Shown: in pieces, positions 34,066 through 44,584 of the stretch | Layout: every line of letters begins with the position of its first letter | Numbering within the stretch: the first letter of the stretch is position 1 | Assembly: GCA_018336035.1 (NCBI GenBank) | Contig: JAGXRD010000080.1 | Span: 1 to 64,000, forward strand | Source: Alphaproteobacteria bacterium | Lineage (GTDB): Bacteria; Pseudomonadota; Alphaproteobacteria; Ferrovibrionales; Ferrovibrionaceae | Direction: 5' to 3' | DNA length: 64,000 nt | Translations under genes and position numbers: made by a program | The notes under the pieces: generated by a model | Database searches by the model: none | What the model was told of the DNA's origin: nothing | Seen by the model: the letters and a program-made list of their open reading frames with translations, nothing else

Positions 34066-35112
34066 TCAGGGGAACAGCGCGATCTGCTCGAGCCCAGTGG
34101 TTTCCGGCAGGCCGTACATCACATTGAAGTTCTGCACCGCCTGGCCGCTCGCACCCTTCATCAGGTTGTCGATCACCGAGAACAGCATGGCACGGCCCTT
34201 CACCCGATCAGCAAACACGCCGATGTGGCAGGAATTCGTGCCGCGCACATGGCGGGTCTGCGGCGCCTGGCCCTGCGGCAGAATCTGCACGAAGGGCTCA
34301 TCGGCATAGCGCTTGACCAGTGTGGCCCGCAGGTCATCGGCGCTGACACCCGGTTTCAGCTTCACGTAGATGCTCGACAGCATGCCGCGGTTCATCGGCA
34401 TCAGATGCGGCGTGAAATTCACCGCCATCGGCTGGCCGGCGGCATCCGCCAGAATCTGCTCGATCTCCGGACCATGCCGGTGCGAGCCGACGCCATAGGC
34501 ATGGATACCCTCGGCTGCCTCGCAGTACAGCGAGCCTTCCTTGAGCGCACGACCGGCGCCGGACACGCCCGACTTGGCATCGATCACGATGTCGTCCGGG
34601 TCGATCTGGCCGGCTTCCAGCAACGGCATCAGCGGCAGCTGGGCCGAGGTCGGATAACAGCCCGGATTGGCCACCAGCCGCGCCTTGGCCACCTTGTCGC
34701 GGTAGACCTCGGTCAGGCCGTAGACGGCTTCGTCCTGCAGCTTCGGCGCCCGGTGTTCGTGGCCGTACCACTTGGCGTATTCGTCCAGGTTCCGCAGCCG
34801 GAAGTCGGCCGACAGGTCGACGATCTTCAGATGCTGCGGCAGGGCGGCGATCACCTCCTGCGTGGTGCCATGCGGCAGGGCGCAGAAGACGGCATCCACG
34901 CCGCTCCAGTCGACCTCCTTGATGGTCACCAGCTTGGGCAGGTTGAGACCGATGAACTGCGGGAAGACCGTGTCGATCCCCTCGCCCGCTTTCCGGTCGG
35001 CGGTCAGGGCGACCACGCGGACGCGCGGATGACGCAGCAGCACGCGGAGCAGTTCCGCGCCCGTATACCCGCTGGCACCCAAAATCGCGACCCGAATGGC
35101 GTCCGTGGCCAT
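34066..35112 (-). CDS. argC: N-acetyl-gamma-glutamyl-phosphate reductase
   Basis: ArgC (348 aa) reduces N-acetylglutamyl phosphate to the semialdehyde in arginine synthesis. It has the NADP-binding start ILGASGYTGAELLRVL and the catalytic Cys in NPGCYPTSAQLPL near residue 148. AGGAGG lies five bases before the ATG. In many alphaproteobacteria argC follows rplM-rpsI; here the upstream gene is a chemoreceptor and argC appears to have its own promoter at 35157-35184. Confidence 0.97.
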   Translation of the reverse strand: MATDAIRVAILGASGYTGAELLRVLLRHPRVRVVALTADRKAGEGIDTVFPQFIGLNLPKLVTIKEVDWSGVDAVFCALPHGTTQEVIAALPQHLKIVDLSADFRLRNLDEYAKWYGHEHRAPKLQDEAVYGLTEVYRDKVAKARLVANPGCYPTSAQLPLMPLLEAGQIDPDDIVIDAKSGVSGAGRALKEGSLYCEAAEGIHAYGVGSHRHGPEIEQILADAAGQPMAVNFTPHLMPMNRGMLSSIYVKLKPGVSADDLRATLVKRYADEPFVQILPQGQAPQTRHVRGTNSCHIGVFADRVKGRAMLFSVIDNLMKGASGQAVQNFNVMYGLPETTGLEQIALFP

Positions 35113-35156
35113 AACAACCTCCTGAGGGAAAAGGCCTTAAAAAGACGAGGAGGATG

Positions 35157-35184
35157 GGTATAACGCGCCAGCCGCCGGGTTCAA
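35157..35184 (-). promoter_or_regulatory. Sigma-70 promoter for argC
   Basis: On the minus strand TTGAAC (35184-35179), a 16-base spacer, and TATACC (35162-35157) precede the argC ATG by 44 bases. It lies in the gap after the chemoreceptor stop (35202), so it would free argC from that transcript. Confidence 0.5.
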
Positions 35185-35201
35185 TAGCTAAATTGCCACC
35201 T

Positions 35202-37553
35202 TCAGACGCGGAATTGACCCACTAGATCGGCCAGTTCCTGGGCCTGCCGGGCCATCGCCGTGGCCGAGGCCGTGGTCTGTTCGACCAGGGCACCGTTTCG
35301 TTGAGTCATCTCGTCCATATTGGCGACTGCCGTGTTGACCTCTTCCAGTCCAACGGCCTGCTCACGGCTGGCCGAGGAAATCTCGCCGACGATATCCGCC
35401 ACTTTTTTCACCGCTGTGACAATCTCGGTCAGGCTGTTGCCGGTCAGATTGACCAGACGCGCACCTTCACGCACCTCGCCGGTGCTGGCCTGGATCAGGG
35501 TCTTAATCTCGCGGCTGGCATCGGCCGAACGCTGCGCCAGGGCGCGCACCTCCTGCGCCACCACGGCAAAGCCCTTGCCGGCCTCGCCGGCGCGGGCCGC
35601 CTCCACCGACGCGTTCAGCGCCAGCAGATTGGTCTGGAAAGCGATCTCGTCGATCAGACCGACAATATCGCTGATCTTCTGCGCACTGCCTTCAATCCGG
35701 CTGACGGCTGCCACCGCATCCTGCACCACGCTGCCGCCCTTCTCTGCCGTATTGCGCGCGGTGGCCGCCAGCTTGTTGGCGGCTTCGGCATTGTCGGCAT
35801 TCTGCTTCACCGTCGCGGTGATCTCGTGCATCGAGGCCGCGGTTTCCTCCAGGCTAGCCGCCTGCTGTTCAGTGCGCCCGGCCAGATCGCTGCTGCCGGT
35901 GGAAATCTCGGCAGCGGCATCGCGCACCGCCGAAGCCGCGAAGGTCACCTTGCCGACGGTTTCCGACAACTGCTGCGCCGTGCGGTTGGCATCCTGTTTC
36001 AGGCGGTCGAACACGCCGTCATAGTCAGCCTCGATCCGATGCGTGAAATCGCCGCGCGCCATCGCGCCCAGCGCTTCGCCCAGATTGTCGAACACCTTGT
36101 CGACCGTGCCGATCAGCCCGTTCATCCGCTCGCCCAGTCGCGCGGTCATGCCGCCCAGAGCGCTGGTATCGATACGGGCTGACAGATCGCCGCCCGCAGC
36201 TGCACTCACCACTTCGCCAACAGCACGATCCAGCAGCTCTTCCTGTGCCTTGCGCTGTTCTTCGGTGCTCTGCCGGTTGCGCTCGACCTCGGCCTGCAGC
36301 TGCTCGTTCTCCAGGCCATTCTCCTTGAATACCTGCACGGCCCGCGCCATGGCACCGATTTCGTCGCTGCGGTCACGATCCGGCACCTCGGTGGTCCATT
36401 CACGGTTGGCGAGGCGGCCCATGGCGTTGGTCAGCATGGCCAGTGGATCGGCGATGCGCCGGCCGATATACAGCCAGCCGACCAGGAACGCGGCGACGAG
36501 ACTCGCCAGCGCGACAATCGCCAGCGTGGTCATGCCGACCATGCTGACGCTCTTGGCCTGCTGCGTGGCGCTGGCGACGCCGAGATTGGCGTCATCGACC
36601 ACGTCCTGCGTCAGCGCGCCCAAGCGCTTTGCGGCATCGCGGCTGGTGCGCAGCGTGGACAGCGAATATTCGAGCGAATCAAGTTCCTGTTCGCGGAAAC
36701 TGAACAGGCCGGTGCCCTCGTCGCCGAAGGCCAGCACTTCCTTGGTCGCCTTGATCAGTTCGGGATGCGGGTTGATCCGCTCGACCACGGCCAGCGCCTT
36801 GGTCACGCGCTCCGCTGAGGCAGCAAAGCGCTTGGAAATATCGGTCAGTTCTGTCCGGTTGGCGGCCTGCGCGCCGACAGCGAGCAAGCCGACAGCGTTA
36901 TTGACCTCGCCGATCAGCGTGGCCGTCGCCTGCACCAGCGCGAGATCGTTGTTGGCCATGCGGGTGAGCGAACGCTCGATGCGGGAGATATCTCCGCTGC
37001 GCGTCACGCCCAGCATGCTGCCATTCAGATCCACCACCGCATCGTCGATCAGGGGATTGGCGAAACGCAGGAAACCTTCATGCGCCTTGGAAAGTCCCTG
37101 GGTTTCCTGCACGCGCTGGGCACTGGTTTGGATACGCGCCGTGACCAACTGCTCAAGCCGGTTGATATTCGCGAGCAGGCCATTGGTTTCGGTCTTGATC
37201 TTTTCCAGCGCATCGCCGGTCACGCGGGCAGCGACCAGATCCAGTACGGCGCGGATATCGGCCTCGCGATCCTTGTTACCCGCTGCAGTAGCTTTGACTT
37301 CGGCCTCAGTCGCCGCGGAAACCAGGTCCGGCGCGGCGCCGGCCATATCCGCCACCCGCTCTGCCAGCGCCAGCGCAGCCACCACAGAGGCAACACCGTC
37401 ATCGGTGACCGTCACGATCGCCCGGTCGAGCCGGGACAGGGAAAACCATCCCGTCACGGCGGAAATCAATGCGAAAGAAGCAATTACCCCCACCGCGAGG
37501 TAGAGCCGCTGGCGGATTCCGCCCTGCCGTTTGGTGATCGGCGCCTCGGCCAT
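35202..37553 (-). CDS. Methyl-accepting chemotaxis protein with large periplasmic domain
   Basis: A 783-residue transmembrane chemoreceptor. TM1 is near residues 16-36. An all-helical periplasmic ligand-binding region of about 300 residues follows, then TM2 near 338-362, a HAMP domain ([23 protein letters not shown] near 366-390), a second HAMP-like segment near 450-510, and the signalling domain with [21 protein letters not shown] near 633. The C-terminal [10 protein letters not shown] is not the NWETF-type CheR tether. GGGGGA precedes the ATG by about five bases. The ligand is unknown. It is divergent from trpG. Confidence 0.94.
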   Translation of the reverse strand: MAEAPITKRQGGIRQRLYLAVGVIASFALISAVTGWFSLSRLDRAIVTVTDDGVASVVAALALAERVADMAGAAPDLVSAATEAEVKATAAGNKDREADIRAVLDLVAARVTGDALEKIKTETNGLLANINRLEQLVTARIQTSAQRVQETQGLSKAHEGFLRFANPLIDDAVVDLNGSMLGVTRSGDISRIERSLTRMANNDLALVQATATLIGEVNNAVGLLAVGAQAANRTELTDISKRFAASAERVTKALAVVERINPHPELIKATKEVLAFGDEGTGLFSFREQELDSLEYSLSTLRTSRDAAKRLGALTQDVVDDANLGVASATQQAKSVSMVGMTTLAIVALASLVAAFLVGWLYIGRRIADPLAMLTNAMGRLANREWTTEVPDRDRSDEIGAMARAVQVFKENGLENEQLQAEVERNRQSTEEQRKAQEELLDRAVGEVVSAAAGGDLSARIDTSALGGMTARLGERMNGLIGTVDKVFDNLGEALGAMARGDFTHRIEADYDGVFDRLKQDANRTAQQLSETVGKVTFAASAVRDAAAEISTGSSDLAGRTEQQAASLEETAASMHEITATVKQNADNAEAANKLAATARNTAEKGGSVVQDAVAAVSRIEGSAQKISDIVGLIDEIAFQTNLLALNASVEAARAGEAGKGFAVVAQEVRALAQRSADASREIKTLIQASTGEVREGARLVNLTGNSLTEIVTAVKKVADIVGEISSASREQAVGLEEVNTAVANMDEMTQRNGALVEQTTASATAMARQAQELADLVGQFRV

Positions 37554-37728
37554 CGTATTCCCCCTGGTGATTCTAATCCCGGGGGATTGTTCTGGGTTTT
37601 TGTCCTAGGGGCAACCCCATTGATTCTGCAAAACAAACTGGTGGATTGCATACTAGCGGGACGGGTGCGGAGCCGTGGCGTTCGCGCCGGGGGCTATGCT
37701 AGGCTGCGATACGTGAGGAATGCCCGCC

Positions 37729-38340
37729 ATGCTCGTCCTGATCGACAACTACGATAGTTTTACGTGGAATCTGGTTCACTATTTCGGCCAGGTCGGTGCC
37801 CCTGTGCAGGTCTTCCGTAATGACGAGACCACGCCCGAGGCCATCCTGGCGATGAAGCCCGCCGGTGTCGTGCTGTCACCGGGCCCCTGCGATCCCGACC
37901 GCGCCGGCATCTGCCTCGCCATGATCGATAAGGCCGCCGAGACCCGCCTGCCCCTGTTTGGCGTCTGCCTCGGCCACCAGGCTATCGGACAGGCCTTCGG
38001 CGGCAAGGTGGTGCGCGCGCCGCAGCCGCTGCACGGCAAGATGAGCCGCATGCATCATACCGGCGAAAGCGTCTTTGCCGGACTGCCGCAGGATTTCCTG
38101 GCCACCCGCTATCACTCACTGACCATCGATCCGGCCACGCTGCCCAACAGCCTGACGGTCACCGCACGGGCCGAGGACGGGGTGATCATGGGCGTGGCGC
38201 ATCGCGACCTGCCCATCCATGGCGTGCAGTTCCACCCCGAGAGCATCGCCTCCGAACACGGACTTGCGATGCTGGCGAATTTTGTGCGCTATTGCGGCCT
38301 TCCGGTGGGCAAGATTTCGGAGCACGGACAGGCGGCATGA
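37729..38340 (+). CDS. trpG: Anthranilate synthase component II (glutamine amidotransferase)
   Basis: TrpG (203 aa) releases ammonia from glutamine for anthranilate synthesis. The class I amidotransferase triad is present: Cys in FGVCLGHQ near residue 80, and His and Glu in GVQFHPESI near 168. ATG 37729 is preferred over 37720 because GAGGA lies nine bases before it. The partner trpE, often directly upstream in alphaproteobacteria, is not in the window. PabA-like dual use with PabB cannot be excluded. Its stop overlaps trpD (ATGA). Confidence 0.95.
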   Translation: MLVLIDNYDSFTWNLVHYFGQVGAPVQVFRNDETTPEAILAMKPAGVVLSPGPCDPDRAGICLAMIDKAAETRLPLFGVCLGHQAIGQAFGGKVVRAPQPLHGKMSRMHHTGESVFAGLPQDFLATRYHSLTIDPATLPNSLTVTARAEDGVIMGVAHRDLPIHGVQFHPESIASEHGLAMLANFVRYCGLPVGKISEHGQAA

Positions 38341-39416
38341 GTGCGGACGTAACGGAATTCAAACGGCTGCTGGGGCTGGTGGCCGGCGGCGCACGACTGA
38401 GCGTGGAAGATGCCCGCACCGCCTTCGACGTGATGATGTCGGGCAACGCCACGCCGTCGCAGATGGGTGCCTTCCTGATGGCGCTGCGCGTGCGCGGCGA
38501 GAGCGTCGACGAGATCACCGGCGGCGCCATGACCATGCGCGCCAAGGTCAACGGCGTGAAAGCCCCGGCTGATGCCATCGACATTGTCGGCACCGGCGGT
38601 GACGTCAAGGGCACCTGGAATGTCTCGACCTGCTCGGCTTTCGTCATCGCCGGCTGCGGCGTGCCGGTTGCCAAGCACGGCAATCGCGCGGTGTCGTCCA
38701 AGACCGGCGCTGCCGATGTGCTGACCGCGCTGGGCGTGAATATCGACTGCGATTTCCGCCTGATCGAAAAGGCGATTGCCGAAGCCGGCGTCGGTTTCCT
38801 GATGGCGCCGCGCCATCATGGCGCGATGCGCCATGTCGGCCCGACGCGCGTCGAGCTTGGCACCCGTACGATCTTCAACCTGCTCGGTCCCTTGAGCAAT
38901 CCGGCACTGGTGAAGCGCCAGTTGATCGGTGTGTTCGACCGCCAGTGGGTGCAGCCGCTCGCCGAGGTGATGGGCAAGCTGGGTGCCGAGAAGGTCTGGG
39001 TCGTGCATGGCTCGGATGGTCTGGACGAGATCACCACCACCGGGCCCACTTACGTTTCCGAAATGGATGGCGGAAAGCTGCGTCATTTCGAGATCAACCC
39101 GGAAGACGCCGGCCTGCCGCGCGCAAAGCTGGAAGACCTGAAGGGTGACGAGCCCACCGCCAATGCGGTTGCATTGCGCGCTGTGCTGAGCGGTGCGCCG
39201 GGCGCCTTCCGCGACATCGTGCTGTTCAATGCCGGGGCCGCGCTGCATATCGCCGGCAAGGCGAAGGATCTGCGCGACGGTGCCGCCCAGGCCGCCCAGT
39301 CGATCGACAGCGGCAAGGCGCGTGCCGCCCTGGCCCGCCTGATCGAGATCACCCATGAACCGCCGCCGCCTCCGCCCGAGGCGGAAAAGCCGGTAAAAAA
39401 GAAAGCGGCGTCATGA
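38337..39416 (+). CDS. trpD: Anthranilate phosphoribosyltransferase
   Basis: TrpD (359 aa) attaches phosphoribose to anthranilate. The glycine-rich PRPP motif [16 protein letters not shown] is near residue 82, and [21 protein letters not shown] near 112 is conserved. The C-terminus has an extra Pro-rich then Lys-rich tail ([16 protein letters not shown]). It overlaps both trpG and trpC by four bases. Confidence 0.97.
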   Translation: MSADVTEFKRLLGLVAGGARLSVEDARTAFDVMMSGNATPSQMGAFLMALRVRGESVDEITGGAMTMRAKVNGVKAPADAIDIVGTGGDVKGTWNVSTCSAFVIAGCGVPVAKHGNRAVSSKTGAADVLTALGVNIDCDFRLIEKAIAEAGVGFLMAPRHHGAMRHVGPTRVELGTRTIFNLLGPLSNPALVKRQLIGVFDRQWVQPLAEVMGKLGAEKVWVVHGSDGLDEITTTGPTYVSEMDGGKLRHFEINPEDAGLPRAKLEDLKGDEPTANAVALRAVLSGAPGAFRDIVLFNAGAALHIAGKAKDLRDGAAQAAQSIDSGKARAALARLIEITHEPPPPPPEAEKPVKKKAAS

Positions 39417-40219
39417 GCGACGTTCTTGCCAGGATCAACGCCTACAAGCGCGAACACATCGCGCGCTGCAAGGCCGCCCTGCCCGCGTCGACGCTGGAAC
39501 AGCAGGCCCGCGCCACGCCGGCACCGCGCGGCTTTATTCGCTCTTTGCAAAACACGGTTGCGGCTGGCCGCTACGGCCTGATTGCCGAAATCAAGAAGGC
39601 CTCGCCGTCCAAGGGCCTGATCCGCGCCGATTTCGATCCGCCGGCTCTGGCCCGCGCCTATGCCGCTGGTGGCGCCACCTGCCTGTCGGTGCTGACCGAT
39701 GAGCCGTCTTTCCAGGGCCATGACGACTATCTGCGCACGGTCCGCATGGCTGTGAATCTGCCGATCATCCGCAAGGACTTCATGCTCGATCCCTATCAGG
39801 TGATCGAGGCGCGTGCGCTGGGCGCAGACTGCATCCTGCTGATCATGGCAAGTTTGAGCGATGTGCAGGCCGCCGAACTGGAAGCTGCAGCCGGTGACTA
39901 CGGCCTCGATGTTCTGGTCGAGGTGCATGACGGCGAGGAACTCGACCGCGCGCTGAAGCTCAAGAGCCCGCTGCTCGGCGTAAACAACCGGAACCTGAAG
40001 ACACTGACCGTCGATATCGCCACCACCGAGGCGCTGGCGGCCCGCGTGCCGGCCGGCAAGATGCTGGTGGCGGAATCCGGCCTCTATACCAAGGCCGATC
40101 TCGACCGCATGGCAAACTGCGGCGCCCAGTGCTTCCTGGTCGGCGAAAGCCTGATGCGCCAGCCCGATGTGGAAGCCGCCACCCGCCTGCTGCTCACCGG
40201 CAAGGAACTCGCGGCATGA
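39413..40219 (+). CDS. trpC: Indole-3-glycerol phosphate synthase
   Basis: TrpC (268 aa) closes the indole ring from carboxyphenylamino-deoxyribulose phosphate. Conserved regions are [18 protein letters not shown] near residue 58 and [22 protein letters not shown] near 118, with [11 protein letters not shown] near 185. It is a stand-alone enzyme, not fused to TrpF. It overlaps trpD and moaC by four bases each. Confidence 0.97.
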   Translation: MSDVLARINAYKREHIARCKAALPASTLEQQARATPAPRGFIRSLQNTVAAGRYGLIAEIKKASPSKGLIRADFDPPALARAYAAGGATCLSVLTDEPSFQGHDDYLRTVRMAVNLPIIRKDFMLDPYQVIEARALGADCILLIMASLSDVQAAELEAAAGDYGLDVLVEVHDGEELDRALKLKSPLLGVNNRNLKTLTVDIATTEALAARVPAGKMLVAESGLYTKADLDRMANCGAQCFLVGESLMRQPDVEAATRLLLTGKELAA

Positions 40220-40698
40220 GCAGCGGCAAACTCACGCATCTGAACGACGCAGGCGAAGCCCATATGGTCGATGTCTCGGCCAAGGCCGAGACCGAGCGTG
40301 TCGCCAAAGCCGGCGCGCGCGTGCTGCTGCAGAAATCGACGCTGGATCTGATCCTGTCGGGTCAGGCCGCCAAGGGCGACGTGCTGGCCACCGCGCGCAT
40401 CGCCGGCATCATGGCCGCGAAGAAGACCTCCGATCTCATTCCGCTCTGCCATCCGCTGGCGCTGAGCCAGGTGACGGTGGAACTGACCCCGGATACAGCG
40501 GGCAATGCCATCGATATCGTCGCGACCTGCAAGCTGAAGGGTCGCACCGGCGTGGAGATGGAAGCGCTGACGGCTGCGAGTGTTGCCGCGCTGACCATCT
40601 ACGACATGGTGAAAGCCGTGGATCGCGGCATGCAGATCACCGATATCCGGCTGCTGCACAAGTCGGGCGGCAAGTCAGGCGATTTCAACGCATCATGA
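40216..40698 (+). CDS. moaC: Cyclic pyranopterin monophosphate synthase
   Basis: MoaC (160 aa) forms cyclic pyranopterin monophosphate in molybdenum-cofactor synthesis. The signature [14 protein letters not shown] is near residue 73, and [13 protein letters not shown] near 110 carries conserved acidic and basic residues. The true ATG (40216) overlaps the trpC stop. The trpC-moaC-moeA linkage is characteristic of alphaproteobacteria. Confidence 0.97.
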   Translation: MSSGKLTHLNDAGEAHMVDVSAKAETERVAKAGARVLLQKSTLDLILSGQAAKGDVLATARIAGIMAAKKTSDLIPLCHPLALSQVTVELTPDTAGNAIDIVATCKLKGRTGVEMEALTAASVAALTIYDMVKAVDRGMQITDIRLLHKSGGKSGDFNAS

Positions 40699-41903
40699 TT
40701 CCAGTTCGGGAGGCCCGCAGCCGCATTGTCGCCGCCCTGCCGCTGATGGCCGCGGAAACGGTGGCGGTGAGCGCGGCCTCCGGTCGGGTTCTGGCGCAGG
40801 ATGTCGCGGCGCGTCGCACGCAGCCGCCCTTCGATGTCAGCGCGATGGATGGCTGGGCCTGCCGCCAGGCTGATCTCGGCACCATTCCCGCCAAACTCAA
40901 ACCTGTCGGCCATGCCGCCGCCGGCGGTCGTCATGATGGCACGGTCGGCGCCGGAGACTGCGTGCGCATCTTCACCGGCGCGCCGCTGCCCGATGGCGCC
41001 GATGCCATTGTGATTCAGGAAGACGCCGATCTGGCTGGCGATGTGCTGACCGTGCGCGAAGCGCCGAAGCCCGGTCAGTGGATCCGCAAGGCCGGTCTCG
41101 ATTTTGCCGAGGGCCAGGTGCTGCTGTCGGCCGGCCGCCTGCTCGGCCCGGCCGATGTGGCGCTGGCCGCCGCCATGAATGTGCCCTGGCTGCAGGTGCG
41201 ACGGAAACCGCGCATCGCCGTGCTGGCGACCGGCGACGAGTTGGCCCGCCCCGGCGAGCCGATCGGCCCCAACCAGATCGTCAGTTCGAACAATATCGGG
41301 CTCTGCGCGCTGGTCGAGGCCAATGGTGGCGTCGCCGTCGATCTCGGCATCGCGCGCGACACCGAAGCCGACCTGCGCGAAAAGGCCGCTGCTGCTGCCG
41401 GCTGCGACCTCCTGCTGACGCTCGGTGGCGCCAGCGTCGGCGAGCATGACCTGATCCATAAAATTCTCGGCGGCGGCGGAAAGAGCATCGATTTCTGGAA
41501 TATCGCTATGCGGCCGGGCAAGCCGCTGATGTTCGGGCGCGTCGATCTCGGCAACGGCGCGTCCATTCCGCTGCTCGGCCTGCCGGGCAATCCGGTTTCG
41601 GCAATGGTTTGCGGTCACAATTTCCTGCTGCCGGCGATGCGCGCCATGCTGGGGCTCGACTGGGAGATCCGCTTCGAGACCGCGATCAGCAGTAGCGATC
41701 TGAGCGAGAATGACAAGCGCGAGGATTATCTGCGCGCCACGCTGCAGCGGCAGGATGATGGTCAACTGGTTGCGACGGCTTTCGGCAAACAGGACAGTTC
41801 GATGCTGCGCCGCCTGAGCGATGCCGACTGCCTGATCGTGCGCCCGCCGCATGGCCCGGCCATCAAGGCTGGCGCGGCAGTTCCCATCCTGCGGCTGCGC
41901 TGA
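40695..41903 (+). CDS. moeA: Molybdopterin molybdenumtransferase
   Basis: MoeA (402 aa) inserts molybdate into adenylylated molybdopterin. Conserved blocks are [12 protein letters not shown] near residue 45, [18 protein letters not shown] near 95, [21 protein letters not shown] near 178, [10 protein letters not shown] near 243, and [11 protein letters not shown] near 295. It overlaps moaC by four bases. In many relatives lexA follows moeA; here an MBL-fold gene follows after two bases. Confidence 0.97.
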   Translation: MIPVREARSRIVAALPLMAAETVAVSAASGRVLAQDVAARRTQPPFDVSAMDGWACRQADLGTIPAKLKPVGHAAAGGRHDGTVGAGDCVRIFTGAPLPDGADAIVIQEDADLAGDVLTVREAPKPGQWIRKAGLDFAEGQVLLSAGRLLGPADVALAAAMNVPWLQVRRKPRIAVLATGDELARPGEPIGPNQIVSSNNIGLCALVEANGGVAVDLGIARDTEADLREKAAAAAGCDLLLTLGGASVGEHDLIHKILGGGGKSIDFWNIAMRPGKPLMFGRVDLGNGASIPLLGLPGNPVSAMVCGHNFLLPAMRAMLGLDWEIRFETAISSSDLSENDKREDYLRATLQRQDDGQLVATAFGKQDSSMLRRLSDADCLIVRPPHGPAIKAGAAVPILRLR

Positions 41904-41905
41904 TC

Positions 41906-42784
41906 ATGCGCGTCACGCTGCTCGGCACCGGCTGCCCCCAGGTTTCCACGCGACGTTACGGTCCGGCCAGTCTGCTGCGTACCGACACGCGCCAGTTCCT
42001 GATCGACTGCGGCTCAGGCGTGACACAGCGCCTGCTGGCAGCGGGCACATCGGGTAAGCAGATCGATGCCGTGCTGCTGACGCATCTGCATTCCGACCAT
42101 ATCGTCGACCTGTTCCAGTTGATCATCTCGAGCTGGCATCAGGGCCGCGACCGGCCGCAGCGCATCTTCGGCCCGGTCGGCACGCAGCAGTATCTGAAAG
42201 GCCTGATGGCCTTGTGGAAGCCGGAACTCGACCAGCGTATCGCACACGAGAAGCGGCCCTCCACCACGGCGCTGGAACTCGACGTTACCGAGGTGGAGCC
42301 CGGCCGGATCATTCAGGACGGCGACCTGTCGGTGATTGCTGTGCCAGTGCGGCACCAGCCGGTGAAGGCCGCTTTCGGTTATGTCTTCACCGACAACAGA
42401 CACAAGGTCGCGTTCAGCGGCGACACGGCTTACTGCCCCGAACTGATCCAGGCGGCGAAAGACGCCGATGCGCTGGTGCATGAATGCTTCCTGCATCGCG
42501 AGATGCTGGCCCTGCCCGGCCGCTCGCCGGAGACGCTCGCCAATGTCGCCAGCTATCACACACTCTCGACCGAGGTCGGCAAGGTCGCCGGTCAGGCGCA
42601 TGCCGCCTGCCTGATCCTCAACCATTTCGTGCCGGTCGAATTCGATGCGGCCAAGCTGCTGGCCGAGGTGCGCGCCGACTATGCCGGTCCGGTGCTGGTC
42701 GGCGAAGACCTGATGGAGTTCGATGCGGCCACCCGCGTGGTCAGCCATGCCAACGGAAGCATTGCCCTGCCGCTCCCGGCCTGA
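41906..42784 (+). CDS. MBL-fold metal-dependent hydrolase (RNase Z-like)
   Basis: A 292-residue metallo-beta-lactamase-fold protein with the zinc motif LTHLHSDHIVDL near residue 58 and further ligands in GDTAY near 171 and NHFVP near 233. The overall layout resembles RNase Z and other ElaC-like hydrolases, but the flexible exosite arm needed for pre-tRNA processing is not evident. Ribonuclease activity is therefore unproven; a phosphodiesterase or lactonase is possible. It starts two bases after moeA and may be the last gene of the trp-moa transcript. Confidence 0.87.
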   Translation: MRVTLLGTGCPQVSTRRYGPASLLRTDTRQFLIDCGSGVTQRLLAAGTSGKQIDAVLLTHLHSDHIVDLFQLIISSWHQGRDRPQRIFGPVGTQQYLKGLMALWKPELDQRIAHEKRPSTTALELDVTEVEPGRIIQDGDLSVIAVPVRHQPVKAAFGYVFTDNRHKVAFSGDTAYCPELIQAAKDADALVHECFLHREMLALPGRSPETLANVASYHTLSTEVGKVAGQAHAACLILNHFVPVEFDAAKLLAEVRADYAGPVLVGEDLMEFDAATRVVSHANGSIALPLPA

Positions 42785-42826
42785 TCAAATGGCTCAGCCG
42801 TCCGAGACAACGACAACGAGGCCGTA

Positions 42827-44056
42827 ATGCCCGTCGCCTGGCGCATCCTGCTCTGCGCCTGCCTCAGTTACACGATCAGCCAGTTCTACCGCTCGGCCAA
42901 TGCCGTGATCGGGCCAGACCTGATGACCGAACTGGCGCTGACGCCGGAAGACCTCGGCATCCTGACCGGCGCCTTCTTCCTGACCTTCTCGATCAGCCAG
43001 TTCCCCGTCGGCATTGCACTCGACCGCTGGGGACCGCGCCGTACCATCATCTTCACTCTGGTGATCGCGCTGATCGGCGCACTGGCTTTCGCCTTCGGCC
43101 GCAATCTGACGGAGCTAACTCTGGCGCGCATCGTGCTCGGCTTTGGCTGTGCCGCATTGCTGACTGGCCCGATGGTGCTGTTCTCGCGCTGGTTCCCGCC
43201 CGAGCGGTTCGCGACGATGTCGAGCATCCTGATTGCAGTCGGCAATATCGGCGTCATCGCATCCACCGCGCCATTGGCATGGCTTGCAGAGGCATATGGC
43301 TGGCGTTCGGCTTTCTTTATCACGGCAGCGATTACCGTCTGCCTGATCGCCCTGTCCTTCTGGGCCATCGAGGATCATCCCGATCCGGCCAAGGCGCGCA
43401 GCGGCGCCAATGAAAGCCTGGCAGAAACCCTGCGCGGCATCGGCGCCGTGATCCGGCATCCGGCTTTCCCGAACCTGTTCGTCATCATCGCCTCGGCCTA
43501 TGCCACCTTCATCACCATCATCGGCCTTTGGGGCGGTCCATATCTGCATGACGTGCATGGTATGGATGCGGCGGCGCGCGGCAATGTGCTGATCTTCATG
43601 GCCGTGGGCGCGGCCGCCGGTTATTTCATCTGGGGGCCGCTGGATCGCGTGTTCAACACGCGCAAATGGTTGCTGGCAGCGGGGCTCGGCAGCCAGCTCG
43701 CCTGCCTGCTGGTGATTATCCTGGTTCCGGGTCTGAGCGTGTTCGTGATCACCGCGCTGTTCTGCTTCATGGGCGTGATGAACGGCTGCATTGTGATGAT
43801 CTTTGCCCATGCGCGGTCGGTTTTTCCGGCTGCGCTGATCGGCCGTGGCATCACAACGCTGAACATCGGCACCATGGGCGGCGGCGCGTTTCAGCAGTTT
43901 TTCACTGGCTGGCTGATGGGCCGTATGGCGCCAAAAGGCACCGTGCCGACCGAACTGGATTACCGCATCATCTTCGGCGTGCAGTTTGCCATCCTGCTCG
44001 CAGCGCTGCTGTTCTATTTGCGCACGCCCGATGCCAAGCCACATGACGCAGCCTGA
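42827..44056 (+). CDS. MFS transporter
   Basis: A 409-residue major facilitator superfamily transporter with about 12 transmembrane segments. The loop between helices 2 and 3 (GIALDRWGPRRTI, about residues 63-75) is the standard MFS motif A, and a central cytosolic loop follows near 187-205. GAGG lies before the ATG. The substrate is unknown; the next two genes suggest an organic acid or ureide-like compound. It forms a probable operon with the AllA-like and CoA-ligase genes (gaps of two and one bases). Confidence 0.92.
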   Translation: MPVAWRILLCACLSYTISQFYRSANAVIGPDLMTELALTPEDLGILTGAFFLTFSISQFPVGIALDRWGPRRTIIFTLVIALIGALAFAFGRNLTELTLARIVLGFGCAALLTGPMVLFSRWFPPERFATMSSILIAVGNIGVIASTAPLAWLAEAYGWRSAFFITAAITVCLIALSFWAIEDHPDPAKARSGANESLAETLRGIGAVIRHPAFPNLFVIIASAYATFITIIGLWGGPYLHDVHGMDAAARGNVLIFMAVGAAAGYFIWGPLDRVFNTRKWLLAAGLGSQLACLLVIILVPGLSVFVITALFCFMGVMNGCIVMIFAHARSVFPAALIGRGITTLNIGTMGGGAFQQFFTGWLMGRMAPKGTVPTELDYRIIFGVQFAILLAALLFYLRTPDAKPHDAA

Positions 44057-44058
44057 TC

Positions 44059-44583
44059 ATGACGACACTCCGTATTGAACCGATCTGCGAATCTGCCGTG
44101 GCGCCGTACGGCTGGATGCTGGGCAAGCCGCTGCCGATCGCAGCGGACGCCGTCGCCTTTACCAGCCCCGGTTCGGATTTCTGGCATGAACATGTCTTCC
44201 ATGCCGGCGATGGCGGTCAGCACGAAATTCTCTGGGTGAAATACCGCTCGACCGACGCGACGGTTGCCAAACTGGAAGTGCATCACCTGACGCAGCAGGC
44301 GGTCGTTCCGGTGATTGGCAGCATCGTGCAGGTGGTGGCCGCCAGCGACGCAGCCGGCGAACCGGATCTCGCCACCTTGCGCGCCTTTGCCATCGATCCC
44401 GGTCAGGGCATCTGCATGCGGCCGGGCACCTGGCATGCCACACGCTCTGCAGGCGGCGAAGCCACCTGCCTGATGCTGACGCGCCAATCCACCACACTCG
44501 ATCTGGTGCGCCACCTCAATCACGGCGCAGCCTCCCAAGAGTCGCGCCTCACCGACATCACTCCTTTCCAGCTGCAGCGCTGA
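44059..44583 (+). CDS. Ureidoglycolate lyase (AllA)-like cupin-fold protein
   Basis: A 174-residue protein resembling the AllA/ureidoglycolate lyase family (beta-barrel). Shared features are the VAPYGWMLG start near residue 14, LEVHHLTQQAVVPVIGSIVQVVAA near 73-96, and LRAFAIDPGQGICMRPGTWHA near 107-127. AllA splits ureidoglycolate to glyoxylate and urea, but no other allantoin gene is near. Its place between a transporter and a CoA ligase suggests a different, related reaction. The family is likely and the exact reaction unknown. Confidence 0.72.
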   Translation: MTTLRIEPICESAVAPYGWMLGKPLPIAADAVAFTSPGSDFWHEHVFHAGDGGQHEILWVKYRSTDATVAKLEVHHLTQQAVVPVIGSIVQVVAASDAAGEPDLATLRAFAIDPGQGICMRPGTWHATRSAGGEATCLMLTRQSTTLDLVRHLNHGAASQESRLTDITPFQLQR

Positions 44584-44584
44584 C

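Noticed and set aside
35131-35138. AAGGCCTT palindrome flanked by A/T runs between argC and its promoter, as an attenuator or riboswitch
   Set aside because: It is too short to form a structured leader and no peptide or aptamer is visible.
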